Assembly: GCA_904066235.2 (NCBI GenBank)
Contig: CAJFCV020000004.1
Location: forward strand, 2,728,001-2,792,000
Direction: 5' to 3'
Length of the DNA stretch: 64,000 bases
From: Bursaphelenchus xylophilus
Taxonomy: Eukaryota; Nematoda; Chromadorea; Rhabditida; Aphelenchoididae
Shown here one piece after another: positions 32,691 to 45,662 of the stretch. The position numbers and the translations under genes are program-made. Positions within the stretch are counted from its first letter, which is position 1. Every line of letters begins with the position of its first letter. The notes beneath the pieces are model-generated. The model was not told where the DNA came from. It was given only the letters and a program-made list of their open reading frames with translations, and did no database searches.

Positions 32691-33378
32691 AATCAAAATT
32701 CCGTCTTCCCAATTCACTCCCTCAACAGCTCCGTTGAGTAAAACGACTCAACGGAGAATTAAAACTACTTAATTTCCCAGCGCGAGAACAGAATTTGACA
32801 TTGAAAAAGGTCAAATTTAAACGTTTCTCACGCAGTAATAATGAGTGAAATTCGCAAGCCGACTCTGGTGAGAATATGCAATTTAAAAAGCGGTCAAGGC
32901 TGGGCTTCAGCGAAGAGCTAGAAATTAGAAAAATTCTTGAAACATATCGAGATTCTCAAGGGGAAATATTTGAAAAAAATAATAAAAAACCTGTTCAGGT
33001 TTTGTTCTAAAGTATTAGGAAACAATACAAACAAATATTCATGTATTTACACGAAGGAAGAAGACTTTCGCGTTTTGTTTTTTTTTTTCTTTTTCCCCGA
33101 ACATCTCCTCTTCCCTTTATCCTTTTCTTTTATTTTTGGAATTAGAAATGGGGGATGAGAGATTTTGCAAAAAAAATTGGAAGTCAAGAAGACCGAGGAT
33201 GGAAATCAAATAAAAGTTGAGAAAAATCACAAAAGGTGCTTTTAAAATACGAGGCATGAGCTTAAGAGCATTTTCGCTTTCATATGTTAAAAAAACTTCA
33301 ATTTTCGAAGGTTTATGTTTGTATTTAGACAGGATTTTGATGATTAATCACGTTTCGAATCATTTTTTTGTCAGTTAA
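32691..33378. other. Intergenic, no gene seen
   Basis: An unassigned AT-rich stretch, with a self-complementary CAACGGAG/CTCCGTTG pair near 32730-32755. Confidence 0.4.
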
Positions 33379-33812
33379 CAAGGGAATTGCCCCAAGTGCG
33401 ACGCTCAGATTTTCTTTAAATTTTGCACACACGTTGGGCATAGACTAAATATCAATTTTTCAAAGTTTTAGCTCGCGCTTTAAAGGCACAATCTTTGCTG
33501 CTGAGAGAGTACACTAAACGTGGAGAGCGGTCAGAGAGAAAAACGCTTTTTGGCCATAACTTTGGCAGTTTCGTGCGGAAAATTTTGATTTTTTGTAGAA
33601 ACATTATCCTTTACGGTAGAAATAGGCATGAAACTTTTCGTGCCGAAATTTGGCAAAAAAATGTTAAATTTTCGCCAATTTTCGATCTAAAAATCTCGGT
33701 TGTTTCTGCAAAGCGCGAGCTAGAATTCTCGCACGTATGTTAGAAAAAGTCATTCTAAATTTGTGTCAAGTTTCATCAAATTCTGAGCATCGCACTTGGG
33801 GTACTTCCCTTG
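33379..33812. mobile_element. Family B element, complete, TAA target duplication
   Basis: This is the best preserved family B copy: 434 bases, ends CAAGGGAATTGCCCCAAGTG and CACTTGGGGTACTTCCCTTG, with TAA on both sides. Confidence 0.82.
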
Positions 33813-35192
33813 TAAACCATCAAAAAAACTTGGTCGAAATTTTTATCGCATGTCTTAAAAAAACTTAAAAGAAAGCTGTACACAACAAAAAGACGAGATG
33901 AATCAATATTGATCAAAATAAATATAGCCCCTACTTGACTCAATATGACATAATAAAGAACGCATTCCTCCGTAACCTCCAAATTTATAAGTGCTGTCAA
34001 AAACCGTTATATGACGTTCGATGATCGCATTGAAAACAAAAAAAGGCCTGCTGGAAAGAAAAGGAAAAAAATGTACAACGTGAGAATAAAAGAGGAGAAT
34101 GACGGTCATATCACTCACCAATTAGTTTTGAAGTTTCGTCCATTGTCTTTGTTCTTTGAAATTCTTATCAGTCATGTGTATTACGTACTACACAATTTGT
34201 AAAAAAGATTAGAAATTTCTGTTTTAGTGTTGAAGTTTTTATGCAGAATTTGAACAGGAAGTATTTTTTTGATGGACTCAAAACACGGACATTCTGCGGG
34301 CATGTTTGGAAATCAGCCGAGATTTGCTTACAACAGAAGAGTCAAACGATGGATTGGGCCGTTAGAGGTAGCAAACTGAGTTTCCTGGTGTATAAGTGGC
34401 CTGAATAGTTGTCATGAGGTTAACCAGGCATTTTTACCATTTTTTTGAAAACAAACTCCCGTAACTTTGAAAGCCGTGGATGAATTAGACTCATCAGTGT
34501 CAGGGTGCTGTCAATGCAAAATTTCTGTCATACTACGTAGACTCTTCATTAATTTTTAGACTGTGTTCAAAGCTGGAAGAACATTGGAAGCTTGCAAGTC
34601 TTCCAAATCCTGAATAAGTTACGCAATACTTTGCAGACCCTGTTTCGCATAAACTAAACCCCGTATTTTACCTTTTTATAAAAAATGCGTGCGTCTCTGG
34701 AGGTTTTTGCAGTCGTTGCTGAATGATTCTTGTGGTTGCTTTATTCTTCCTGAACACCTTCCTCGAAGTGTCCGGTTTGCTCGAAAGCTAGCGAAATAAG
34801 ATGACTTTTTTGAGATTCTGATGGCTGCGAATACCTTGACTAAAAATTTTTCTTTCTGTCTTTTCACGTATGTTAAAACTGGCCAAAGCTCATAACACTC
34901 CGTATTTATACATAGCTTATTTATTTTCATCTTCAAAAGGCTTGAATAAAATTCCTTGCGATTTTACAAAAACGTAATTGATACCGTCGATGGAAGAGCG
35001 CACCATGTGTAGAATATAATAATTGATGAGGCCAAAAAATAAGTTGGATTTACTGCTGAAATTGAAGGAAACTGTTATCGGATTCTAAACACTGTTTTTT
35101 CAATCGTTATTTTTTCAAAAAAAAAACTTCCGAAGAGTTGTTAGAAATTTATTTGCACATTCATCAAATCAAACAGTTAGAAATTATACATT
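33813..35192. other. Intergenic, no gene seen
   Basis: Nothing with a domain, signal peptide or consistent splice pattern was found on either strand. Confidence 0.4.
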
Positions 35193-35442
35193 AAGGGACT
35201 TGATATAGTGGCAAAAAACGCATCATTTTGCATCCGGGAAGTATCAAAAAGGTGGCAAAATACCTCCCTCTCTAACTAAAAAACTCTGTTTTGAATTGCG
35301 CGCCCTTTCTCTCACAAAAGAATGGGCGCGCTTTTGAAATCGGAGTTTTTTCACTTGGAGAGGGAGGTATTTTGCTACATTTTTGATATTTCTCGGATGC
35401 AAAATGGTACGTTTCTGACCAATGGATCAGGTCCGCTACTGT
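35193..35442. mobile_element. MITE family A copy
   Basis: Both arms are present. The interior has the CGCGCCCTTTCTCTCAC spacer. Confidence 0.72.
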
Positions 35443-35634
35443 ATATGTAAAACCCAACGTGAACACGTCTTTTACCATGAAAAAATATGTATTATATGTA
35501 ATAGTATATTAGTCTGATAAAAAGATGAAGTCATTTTTATTTAAATAAATAATCTTGGTACCCAAGCTGTCTATCGCAATAAAATTTTGCACTAACATCG
35601 AGAAAAACCATTTTTTCGACGAAACTTTGAAATG

Positions 35635-36887
35635 TACAGGGTGCGCCAAAAATATTGGGACAAAAATCAATTCCGTGTAGCTTTTTTCGGCTGGCCTTGG
35701 AATCAAGACTTTTGGCCGTTTTAGCAAGGGTAACAGTCTTGCTATACGGCAACGGTCATGCCAGGGTTGGGGCCTATTGCAAACTTGAAAAAATATTTTA
35801 AAATTTTTTGGGGGACCAAAATTTTCTTTTCAAGTGGATGACCGGGAAATCAATTTGGCCATTATTTCCGCTAAGGGAATGTAAGATCCTTCAAATTTAT
35901 TGTGTATAAAGCACATGCTATTCACTTCGTAACAACGTATGTAATCATGGTTGACGACCGATATGGCGGCGCTGGTCGAAAAAACAAAAAAAATCCCGAA
36001 AGTTCGGATTTTTATGTTTTTAACGATCTCAATACCACAGTATCGCCCGTGTTGCTCTAAAATTTTGTGGTTATAGAGTGTGTACATAGGGAATTGTCAT
36101 ACTGTAAAAGAAAATCTACACCTACAAGGGGACAGTTTCTGTATGGAAAAAACTTTATGGTGCGGATTGGAGGCACGGTCCTTCGAAGCTTGATATATTT
36201 TGGCAGTTTACTGCAAGTTGAAAAGTACTTGAGCGTAAAAATCGGCGTAACGCTGTACTCTGGACACATGCTGACACAACTGAATTACTTTTAGCGATCT
36301 TCAGTCCAAGCTCACTTGACGAGCAACCTTAGAGTAAATTCTACCGCTGTAGTCACTATTTCATCCCCCAGAGGCAGAAGATAAAAGAATAATTTTTCAA
36401 AGACGACTAGTCAGACTCTCGTTGTCCTTATAAAAGTATCTCTGATGCCTAATACGCTGGGAACCTTACATGGAAACTTCTACATAAAAATCTTTGATCT
36501 TACGGAAGTTTTCTGGAAAACGGCGCGTTTTTAGGCCGACTTTGACGGGCTGTAAAAGATGTAATCGTCATTATAAGTAAAAATCATTTTTAGTGTATAA
36601 AAAGCGACCGCTACTCTGTCATATAAAGTGAATTTCTGCCATAGCATGCAACGGTAAAACTAGTGTTTCCAATTTTTATCCATTTTGGGGTCCGTGTCTC
36701 AGGGGCCTTAGTTGTGAGCACTTATAAAGGCAGAACAGGTGTCGTATACGACTACTCTGTCTGAAACTTTGAAGATAGATTCTTGGGAGCATTGCACGTT
36801 TGCACAAGCGACCACTTTGCTTTTTTACCATTACAGCCCGCAGGGCAAGTAAAAATATGAGTCCCAATATTTTTGGCGCACCCTGTA
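35635..36887. mobile_element. TA-flanked 1.25 kb element, CAGGGTGCGCC ends
   Basis: The inverted ends are TACAGGGTGCGCCAAAAATA and its complement, with TA at the outside. Open frames inside are short and none resembles a DDE transposase, so it is a non-autonomous member of the CAGGGTG group. Confidence 0.8.
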
Positions 36888-37197
36888 TTTGGCCAAAATT
36901 GCTTTTCAAGTCTTTTGTCATCATTTTATCTCGGCTGTCTAGGCAAAAGGCAATCCAAAAGTTAAAATGCTTGATCGCTAGCCTTGATCCAACATTTGTG
37001 CAAAATTTCAAGAAGACCCCAGGGTGATATCTCAAGATCTTATTTTGTAAAAAAAATATTTTATACATAGCTATAAAAAAAGGTAAAAAATTACTCGTAT
37101 CCAGTAAAAAGTTAGTCAGACCCGACAAAATAAGATTTGTTATGCAATAAAAATGCTGTGGAAGTTACAAAAATATTATTATTATTATACTTACACG

Positions 37198-37429
37198 CTG
37201 CATGTCAAACTGAGATAAGCTAAAATGGTCCCGTAAATGAATGGAATAGCAATTCGCCAAAACAGACGCGAAAAAACTTTTTGTCGGGGGAGAAATGGGG
37301 AATTTTTGAGGCGAGAGAGTACGTTTTTTGCGCGCCTTTTCTCTGTCTTCTCTGTGAAATCAAGACGAAGTGTAAAAAACCGATAGCGAAGAGTCTACTC
37401 CGCTCATCGGACTCCTCAGTTTGACGTGC
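37198..37429. mobile_element. Family C element abutting the LIM gene stop codon
   Basis: This full copy runs from GCATGTCAAACTGAG to CTCAGTTTGACGTGC. Its last base is next to the stop codon of the gene at 37430-42146, so it forms the start of that gene's 3' untranslated region. Confidence 0.82.
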
Positions 37430-40400
37430 TCACTTCAAAGTCACACTCTTGTTAGAGAACTTTTCAAAGTTGTTCACCAGACTCTGCACCCCACACTTGC
37501 TGACCCTTGCCGGCATTTTGGATCGTTCCGCCTTCTTGGCCTCCTTCTTGTTGATCTTCTCCCATTTCGCCGCCATTTTCGACGCATGGTCGGCGGCGAT
37601 TTGGATTTCTTCTTTGTCTTCGCCGCCTTCGGCTTCGGCCGCCGCTCTTTCGGCTTCGAGTTCTTCTTTGGCGCGTTGACGTTCGGCTAAAAAATTTGAG
37701 ACCGTTAAATTGCTCGTATTTTACAATGTTCACCTCATATTTTTACGTTTTATCGACATAATTTTCATTTTTCGTAATTTACGTTTTTTGTCCCTAAAAA
37801 TACGTTGGAATCCACAAAATTTCACGTTTTTATCCCTACAAATTCATTTGAACATAGCAGAAAAAAAATCAATAAGCTAATTTTGCCATCTTCCGGGTAA
37901 AATGTTTGAAAATTATGGAGAAAAAACGTAGCAGTGCATAAAATTTGACGTTTTTTCTCCATACACGACTTTTCTTTTTTCTTCCAATTTTCCGCGAATT
38001 TTTCTCGAGTTTTCAGCTAAAATACGATGGATTCTGATAGTATAGACGTCTGATTTTAGTATGATCTATCATTTTACTCAGAAACGATATTTTTTTTACA
38101 TTTATTTATCTTACCCTTCAGCTGCTCGAACTCCTCCTGCAATTGTCTCTTTTTCTCCTCCGTCTCCTCGTCCGCTCCAGTTCCCTGCTTCTCGAACTTC
38201 TCCCTCAGATTCTTGGCTTCGATTCTCAGCTGCTCCAGCTCGTCCAGATTCTTTTCCACCTTGGTCGGCGCCAGATTGGCAATGTTTTTGAACTTGTTCA
38301 TGAGGTTTTTCACGTCAAACGCATCGGGATCCTCGTCCTCCTCGGAGTCGGATTGTTGCTGACGACGATTGACGACTTCGGCCGTGGATTCGGGTTTGTC
38401 CCATTTGGAAGAGGAGGTTCGGCGTTCGGCCTGAAATTTGAGGGGTTTTTAGGTAAATATTCGTTTTTTCAAGTAGTATAACATAAAGATGGATTGTTTT
38501 GGCTGTAAAATGATTCGACAATCTTTTTTCAATGCCTCCTTGCCCTTTGAAGGCAGAACTCATCTAGTTTTGGCCGGATTTGCTATTTTTCGATGTTGTA
38601 CATGCCAAATTTTTGACGTTCTTTGATTTTTTGATTTTTCTTGGACGAATGTTGAATATTATTGTTGTTTAAGATTTCTTACCTGTTTAGGGAAGATTGG
38701 AGCAGCGTTGCTGTCGATTTCCTCGAACTTTTTCCTTGCTTTTCCAGCCATCTTGATCTCAACATCAAGTCCACTTCCACCTTCAACTGCGGGCGCTTCT
38801 TCTTCTCCGCCCTGAAAGCAGATCTTGTTTTAGTGTTGTTAGAGCTTTTAGAGCCTTGGAGATCTGTTTTAGCCTTGCTTCAGCCTTCTAATTAACTTTT
38901 CTTCAAAAATCGGCTTCATTCCTCATGAATAACATGTTATTCATCCGGCGCATTTCCTGAACCGCTTCGAAACTTCGTATCGTTTTCATTGATTTAAAAG
39001 AGAGACGAAATGTCGTGAAATTATCGACACTTTTTCTCGAAAAGGAAGAAGAAAGATAAGAAAATGCGTTTTATCGGATAGTGACATTTCGTTTTGAACG
39101 AATCACCAAAAAGGGGCGGGAAATTTTTTTCGTTTGGATTGACGTGTAACATAATTTTTCCATAATCGCCCACTCACCTGCGCATTTTTCTTCTCTCTGA
39201 GCTTCCTTGCCAGTTTGTAGCGAAGGAATTCCTCTTCAATCTCCTTCTTCTTCTTTTCCGCTCGTTCTTCTGGAGTCATTTGGTCTTCGGATTTGAGTTT
39301 GCTCAATTGATCCTTGATATTGCCCAACTGAACGTCCAATTCGACGGCGGTTTTTTCGTACTCAGTGGCCTGACCCTTTTCGAAGCGGTCCTTGAAGGAG
39401 CTGAGGGCTGAAATAGGACATTTTTAGTAAAAATCGGGGAGTTGGATATTGTAGTAGGTAGTGTAAGGGGAAAGAATTCTATAACATAAGAAATCAGTAT
39501 GGTTCACTGGGCTTCCTAGATCACAACAAATCGAAACCCCGGAAATTTTCGAGTTGGGCCGTTTTTCGGCCGCCGAATTTTTATAATGTGTAAAACTGAG
39601 TGACCCGAAGGTCTCCCGATCGAAAATAATAGCCATATGTTCGCAATTTCGCAGAGAAAATAAAAATTAAGGTTGAAAGAGGGGTAATAGAAAGAAATTT
39701 GGCGAATATCCTTTGTGGTAAAATACGGGAAGGCATATTGTTTTATTTTACTTACTTCCTCTCCTGATTTCGTCCAAATCATTAGCGGTTTTCTCAACTG
39801 GGCCGGATTGGTAAGCCGATCCTTCCAAGAATGACTTTCGGGCCTCGGCAATCGCTAAAATACAAAATGAACGATAACGATAGTGATGACAATAAATTAA
39901 TTGTGAGAGCGGATATACAGTGAGGGACGGGATCCAGTGATCAAAAGTGTTTCAGATTGCATCCTGGAGTCATTCCAAATACTTCGAAATATCTCCCTAT
40001 CTGACCGAAAATAGCGTTCTTCTGACGAGACAGGCGGGAAAGTTGCCCATTTGGAAAGAGCAGAGAAAGAGGTATTCGATGCCTTACCGAATTCCCGTTT
40101 CCATCTCTACTCCTTCCAAAAGCGAAATTTTCTCGCTCTGTCTTCAAAAGAACGCTATTTCCAGTCAGAGAGGGAGGTATTTAGTGGTATTCTAAATGAC
40201 TCCCTGATGGATTCGGAAGCACTTTTATCCACTGGATCCGGTCCCGCACTGCATTCCGGAAGTCTCCTACCAGTAGTGTTGAGCTCGGATTTGTCATAGG
40301 CTTTGACGACTTCATGTTCATCTGCTCCCTCTTTGAAACGATCGGAGATTCTCTGGCCTTTGAGCGCTTCAAGCTCTGATTTGGTTTCCGATTCTTTGCT

Positions 40401-42146
40401 CTCGGCAGTTTCGACATCTCCGGTTTTCCAGCGATTCTTGACGTCATGAACTGACCCTTTGATTGCTTCGATTTCCTTTTGACGCTCGGCCGCTTCTGCT
40501 GCAGCTTTCTCTTCGTCCGTACCCGTGGTGATTCTACAGAGGTAATGGTTATTAATTTTGCTCATCTCACTTTTCCATGTTCTCCTTGACTCGTCCGGCA
40601 GCGATCTCTTCAGCTGGCGTCAGTTTCTTGTCCACCTTTTGTGCTTCGGCCGCTGATTGCTCTAACTCTGCCTTTTTCTCCTTGAGCGATCTTAATTGAG
40701 CCAGCTCATCGCCAATATTGGCTGTTTGGTCGGCTGAAGAGTCATGATTTACAATTAGAGTAGAAAAGTGATTCAGATATTAGTCGGGGTTGCAACGTGT
40801 TTTCAACTTACATCTGACCACTCCATCGGCCAATTTCTTTGGTTTTGAGACCAACGCCCACTCGTCATCCTCGTCAGGCTGGTCATCCTCTTCATCAACA
40901 ACAGCTCCAACCTGTTCGGGATGAAGGGCCTCTTGATAATGAGCACGGCAAAATAAATTCTCTTCGTGATGATTGAACGTTGTCGGACTGTAATTACGGT
41001 CATTATACATATTGTTTGGGAATAGTTGATGACTTTTCTGAAAGGATCGTTGTTTCGATACTTACGTCAGCCGTTTTGAACATTTGCAACATTTAAAGCA
41101 AGTGTTGTGATAGGTTTTCTTGGCTGCAACGATCCGTTCGACGTTGTAGACGATCTTGCCGCAGATAAAGCAGTCGTTTGAGGGCTCTTTCGCAGCTTCC
41201 TAAAGAAGTAATATTGGTGAACTGAATTTTGTTTTCTTTTTTGCAATGCGTATTTTACAACAAAAAACATAGATAATCATCAACAAAAACAAATGCCTAC
41301 CTCCATGAAGGCGGCCAACATTTTTTTGCGCTCGCCCTCGCTCTTCAACAGACTCTCCACTTCCTTTCGCTGTTCGGATTCGAATGCTTTGGTCTCACCT
41401 CCGCTTTCGATCAGATTCCGAATGGATGATAGTGTATCCTTTCCGACGCCTAAAACACAGCAATATCGGAAGGAATGATTGCTCACCTTCCAGTGAGACT
41501 TTCCGCTCGGGCTCCTCCTTTTGTAGAGAGGATTTGCCGGCTTCGAAGTCTTGCTTCATCTTGGCCAATTCCTCTTTTTTGCCCTCCTTGAGGGCCTCGA
41601 TCTCCTTCTGGCGTTCTTCGTCTTTCACGTTGGTCTCGGCTTTTATGAGGTTCTCTTTCTGCAATGTAATAGGCTTTTGTTAAGCGGATAATAGGGTTTC
41701 TGGCAGTGTGAATCTGCTTTTCTATTAGTGAAAGTACTATATGACGCTACCTACTGTGGTGGACCTGATCCAGTGGTAAAAACGTACCATTTTGCATACG
41801 GAAAGTATCAAAAAATGTAGCAAAATATCTCCTTCTCCAAGTGAAGTCCCGCCGTTTATGTTATGGAAAGGACGCGCCCTTGAAAACGGAGTTTTTTAGT
41901 TGGAGATGGAGGCATTTTGCCACATTTTTTGGTATTTCCCGGATGTAAAATGGTACGTTTTTGCCACTAGATAAGTTCCGTCGCTGTTCCATAAAAATTC
42001 TATCAAAGCTTTTCCTGGGCAAGTTTACTTACAATTTTATTGAGATCTCCGGTCCTCCCTTCGATCTGAATTTTTGGCGGAGGTTTTCGGACGTCGTCGT
42101 CATCTGAATCCGAGCTCACGGCGTATGGATCCTCGTTATCGGACAT
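37430..42146 (-). CDS. LIM-domain protein with long charged helices, EPLIN/LIMA1-like
   Basis: There are twelve exons: 42146-42033, 41658-41487, 41449-41301, 41199-41066, 40987-40812, 40733-40571, 40533-40271, 39854-39756, 39407-39178, 38811-38683, 38430-38115 and 37686-37430, all phase-consistent; 733 residues. An acidic N terminus (SSDSDDDD) is followed by a helical segment and one complete LIM domain at about residues 155-207, C-x2-C-x17-H-x2-C-x2-C-x2-C-x17-C-x2-H. The remaining 520 residues are Glu/Lys/Arg-rich, predicted helical, with recurring FK-RFEKG/RFKEG-like motifs (KDRFEKG, SDRFKEG, KNRWKTG). A single LIM in an actin-binding helical protein is the EPLIN arrangement, so a cytoskeletal role is inferred. 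Introns 1 and 7 carry MITEs. Confidence 0.87.
39918..40251. mobile_element. MITE family A, divergent subfamily, in LIM intron 7
   Basis: The ends CAGTGAGGGACGGGATCC and GGATCCGGTCCCGCACTG match the 22650 copy. Its end lies only about 19 bases from the donor of exon 7. Confidence 0.8.
41754..41986. mobile_element. MITE family A copy in LIM intron 1
   Basis: Both arms are present, with TA before the left end. Confidence 0.75.
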
Positions 42147-42644
42147 TATTATGTATAGGTTTTACCGGGTTTCAATAGAACTTTATATCACTGAAATATG
42201 TTCCAATTAGCGATAGAAAAGGTCAAGTCTTATATACTAATGAAAAATCCGAGAAGATTTCGAAAGATTAGGTTGAAACGTAACGAGTACTCTTTGGAAA
42301 TCAGGAGGGAAACCGCGTTTAGACTTGAAAAAGAGCTTTAGTTTCTGTTTTTTCTCGTTTTTCGTACCCTCAGGCCCAATCAAACACCAGCTGCCAGATC
42401 TCGATCGCCCATCGAGCCGCGTTTTATGAATGTAAAAAACATGGGCCTGGAAAAGTCGAAAGAGAAACGTAGTAAAGTCAAAACTTCCGAAATTGCTTAT
42501 GGGTTCGGTTCGTAATTGTAAAATATGGCGGAGTCAAGTGGTTAAGGAGATTTGGAGTTGATCTTCATGTCAGAGAAGGATGAAAATTAAAATTTTACGG
42601 GGAATTTTAAAAGTAGTTACAAATTTTACTGGAAAAACAGTTCA

Positions 42645-43648
42645 CAAGGAAAGGACTTTTATGGGGGCTCCTACTTTTAGACGGCACGTACCTCACACTG
42701 ATCAAGAATACAGGGTGCGACAATTTTTCGGCCGGACTTTAATTGGTCAAAACTTTTTTAGTTTTTGGGCAAATGTTAAAATTCTTTTTTTCCCTGAATC
42801 CATCGACAACCCCATTTTGTTTAATACCAAATATGTTATACCCGTTCATTAGACTACAGTAAAAATTCGAGACAAAGAAAAAGCTCTAATTTTCATATCT
42901 GACAATGGAATTACCCCAAGTGCGACTCTCAGATTTTCTTTAAATTTTGCACATGGGCCGGACATAGGCCACACATCAATTCCTGAAAGTTTCAGCCCGC
43001 ACCTTTCAGGGGCGACCAAGATATTCAACAATCCTTTGCGGTCTGGAGGGCACATGAGTGGTCACACAGAAAAACTTTTTGGCTATATCTTCGCTAGTTT
43101 TGTGCGGAGATAGCTGATTTTTTGTGGAAACGGTATTCTCCATGGCACGAAACTTTTTACGACAAAATTCATAAAAGAAGTCATTTTTTCTGGCGATTTT
43201 CACACACGCCGAAAAAGCAGAGAAAACGACCGAAATGCCAATAACTTATGAACTAGGTCCCTGTATACATAACAATTTGGTATTAAACAAAATGGGGTTG
43301 TCTGAGGATTCAGGGAAAAAAAGAATTTTAACATTCGGATAAAAACTAAAAAAGTTATAGCCAATTCAAATCGCCGAAAATTTGCCGCACCCTGTATATA
43401 AAAAAACTAGCTGCCCAATTTCTGGTTCAAGTGTCGAAAATGCCCAAAAACTGGCTCAGCAAAGACGCAATCATTGCAAAAAGAGCCAAACTTACTAACA
43501 AATTTAGCCAGTTTTTGTGCATTTTCGACTCTTAAACTCGAAATTGGGTGCAGCTATTTTTTACATATTCTTGATCAGCATGATTTAACGGATTTTTTAA
43601 GCTATGTCCCGTTTAAAAGTAGGAGCCCCGATAAAGGTACTTTTCTTG
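42645..43648. mobile_element. Tc4/Tc5-like 1 kb foldback with nested inverted repeats
   Basis: The outer ends are CAAGGAAAGGACTTTTATGG and its counterpart ending CCTTTATCGGGG...TTCTTG, flanked by TCA and TCC (one mismatch). Inside are a second inverted pair starting CAGGGTGCGACAATTTTTCG at 42713 and a family B half copy starting near 42903. Confidence 0.7.
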
Positions 43649-45662
43649 TCCGAAAAAAATCTAGCCCAAGGCTTTCGCAATTCAAATCTTAATCGCTGAG
43701 TCAGTGCCGCTTTCTCCTCGGGCTTTCGAAAGAGACGGCCACATTAAGATGAGCGAAATCGAGGGGTAATTGTTGGGAAACTCGTTAGAGACCAGATTCA
43801 AATATATCACAAACTTCGACTGGCCCTAAATTCAAAATGAAATTAAAAAAGAGCTGGCTAGCCAAGTATAGCAGCAAACTGAAATATATCGGCTGATTTC
43901 TCATGACTTTTAAAACATATTTTCATCGGATATGCACTGTTAGTGCATTCTAAGCTTATCATCAGCAAAAAATATCTTTTTTGACCTTTATTCTATCCAA
44001 CGTAACAAACAATCCTTCAATCAGATCCTTCCAATCTTGTGACTAAACAAAAAACAAAAGCAACTTTGAAAAGCGCCAAAACATTATCATCATCTCTTCC
44101 CGAGAGACGTCCAACGGACGGCAAAACATCCAAATAACCCCACAATGTTATATAAATAATCCACACTTAAGATTAACCCAACGTAAAGTGGGGCGGCCGG
44201 ACGCGAAAATCCAGGCGTTAAAGCAATCGAGCCGGGATCTGAAGAGATCTCCTTTCGCCTCCCTCGGGGTCTCGGGGGTTCGGCCGTTCTCTGTTTGCCT
44301 TGTTTTGATATCAGTGGAGGCGGAAGACATCATGTGGACATGGGGAAAAGATGAGAAAAAAGCGACTGGATCAGGGAGAATAGTCGGGTAAAATGTTCGT
44401 AAAGCCGTTGGTATAGAACTGAATAGTCAGTGGGATGGTCAGGATTTTTTTTTGATTAAAATTGAGCCGGCTAACTTTAAGATTACTCAGAGTTTAGTGG
44501 GAAGAACTCAGTATACGAAGAATTTTCAGCAATTAAATTTGTGACTAATTCTGCAGATTTCCGAATAATGAGCGTGCTGATTTAAGCTCGATCAACCGGA
44601 AAAAATAAAAAGTTTTGGGTGAGAATTGGTTGTAGGGAAATTTCGCTTTTCACGCAAACCACACAGTAAAGAAAGGGAAAAATTTTTTCTCTCTCTGGCC
44701 CTCCTTCATGACTTTCTATAGTGTCTTGTCCAAGAAAAATCAAAAAGTCATCCAAAAAAGATGAGCCAAGTTTTCCCGAGTTTATTTACCGGTTACATCT
44801 CCTAGTGTCTTCGGGGGGTTTGCTAGTATGATATTATAAATAGGCCGTGCCAGAAAATGTTAGCTCACGCTTTGCCGAAGTCTTGAGGGATCTTTAAAGT
44901 GAGAGTAATGAGGAGCCTGACTTTTCTTACGACTTTTTCGGAAACAAAAGATCTTTAGAAGTGTCTTCCACGAAGTTTCGAAGGCTGTGGAATGTTCCGT
45001 CGTATTTTACAAAATATAGCAAAATAAATACGTGAAATTCTTTCCCTATTTTGAGATTTTCTGATGCTTACTAAACTGTCCATGCGTTAAAAGTTGTGTA
45101 AAAGGGAAACTTCTCCTTATTCTTCAAACAAAAAAGATAAAAATAATCCCCTTTTACCTAATTTATCTCACTGAAAAGGACAATGACCCAATAAACAAAA
45201 GGTCAAGCCTATGACGTAACATTCATCACCTTCTTCATCAAATAGCTACCAATTAGAAATCCACCCGACCCATCAGCGTCTCGCCTCCTGAAGAACTTAT
45301 CCCATCATCCTGAATCGCTGACTCACAATTGAGTGGGAGTAAGTGAGATCGAAAAAAGAATTAAAAAAAAGTTTTTGGGGGAAATCTCTCGGCCACAGAA
45401 ACTCTTCGTTTTTCGCTTTTCTCAATTCAAAAACAGCCGTGTTCCAGTGGTCAGTCCATTCAACAAAAGAAGGTTTTCGGGAAGAGGAGCAGACGGAGAT
45501 TAAAATATTCCGGGGCCCTCGTTTTACAATGTATGTAATCTGATCGGCTATGCAGCATTCGGAAACATTGGAATTGGGAGATATGACTAATAGGGGGTTT
45601 GATAGTAAGGATTACAGCAAGTACGCCGGGACTTTATGGCGCGAGAAGTATTTATTTCGTCA
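43649..45662. other. Gene-poor stretch, nothing recognised
   Basis: No convincing exon on either strand. The next coding piece is the terminal exon at 45663. Confidence 0.4.
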
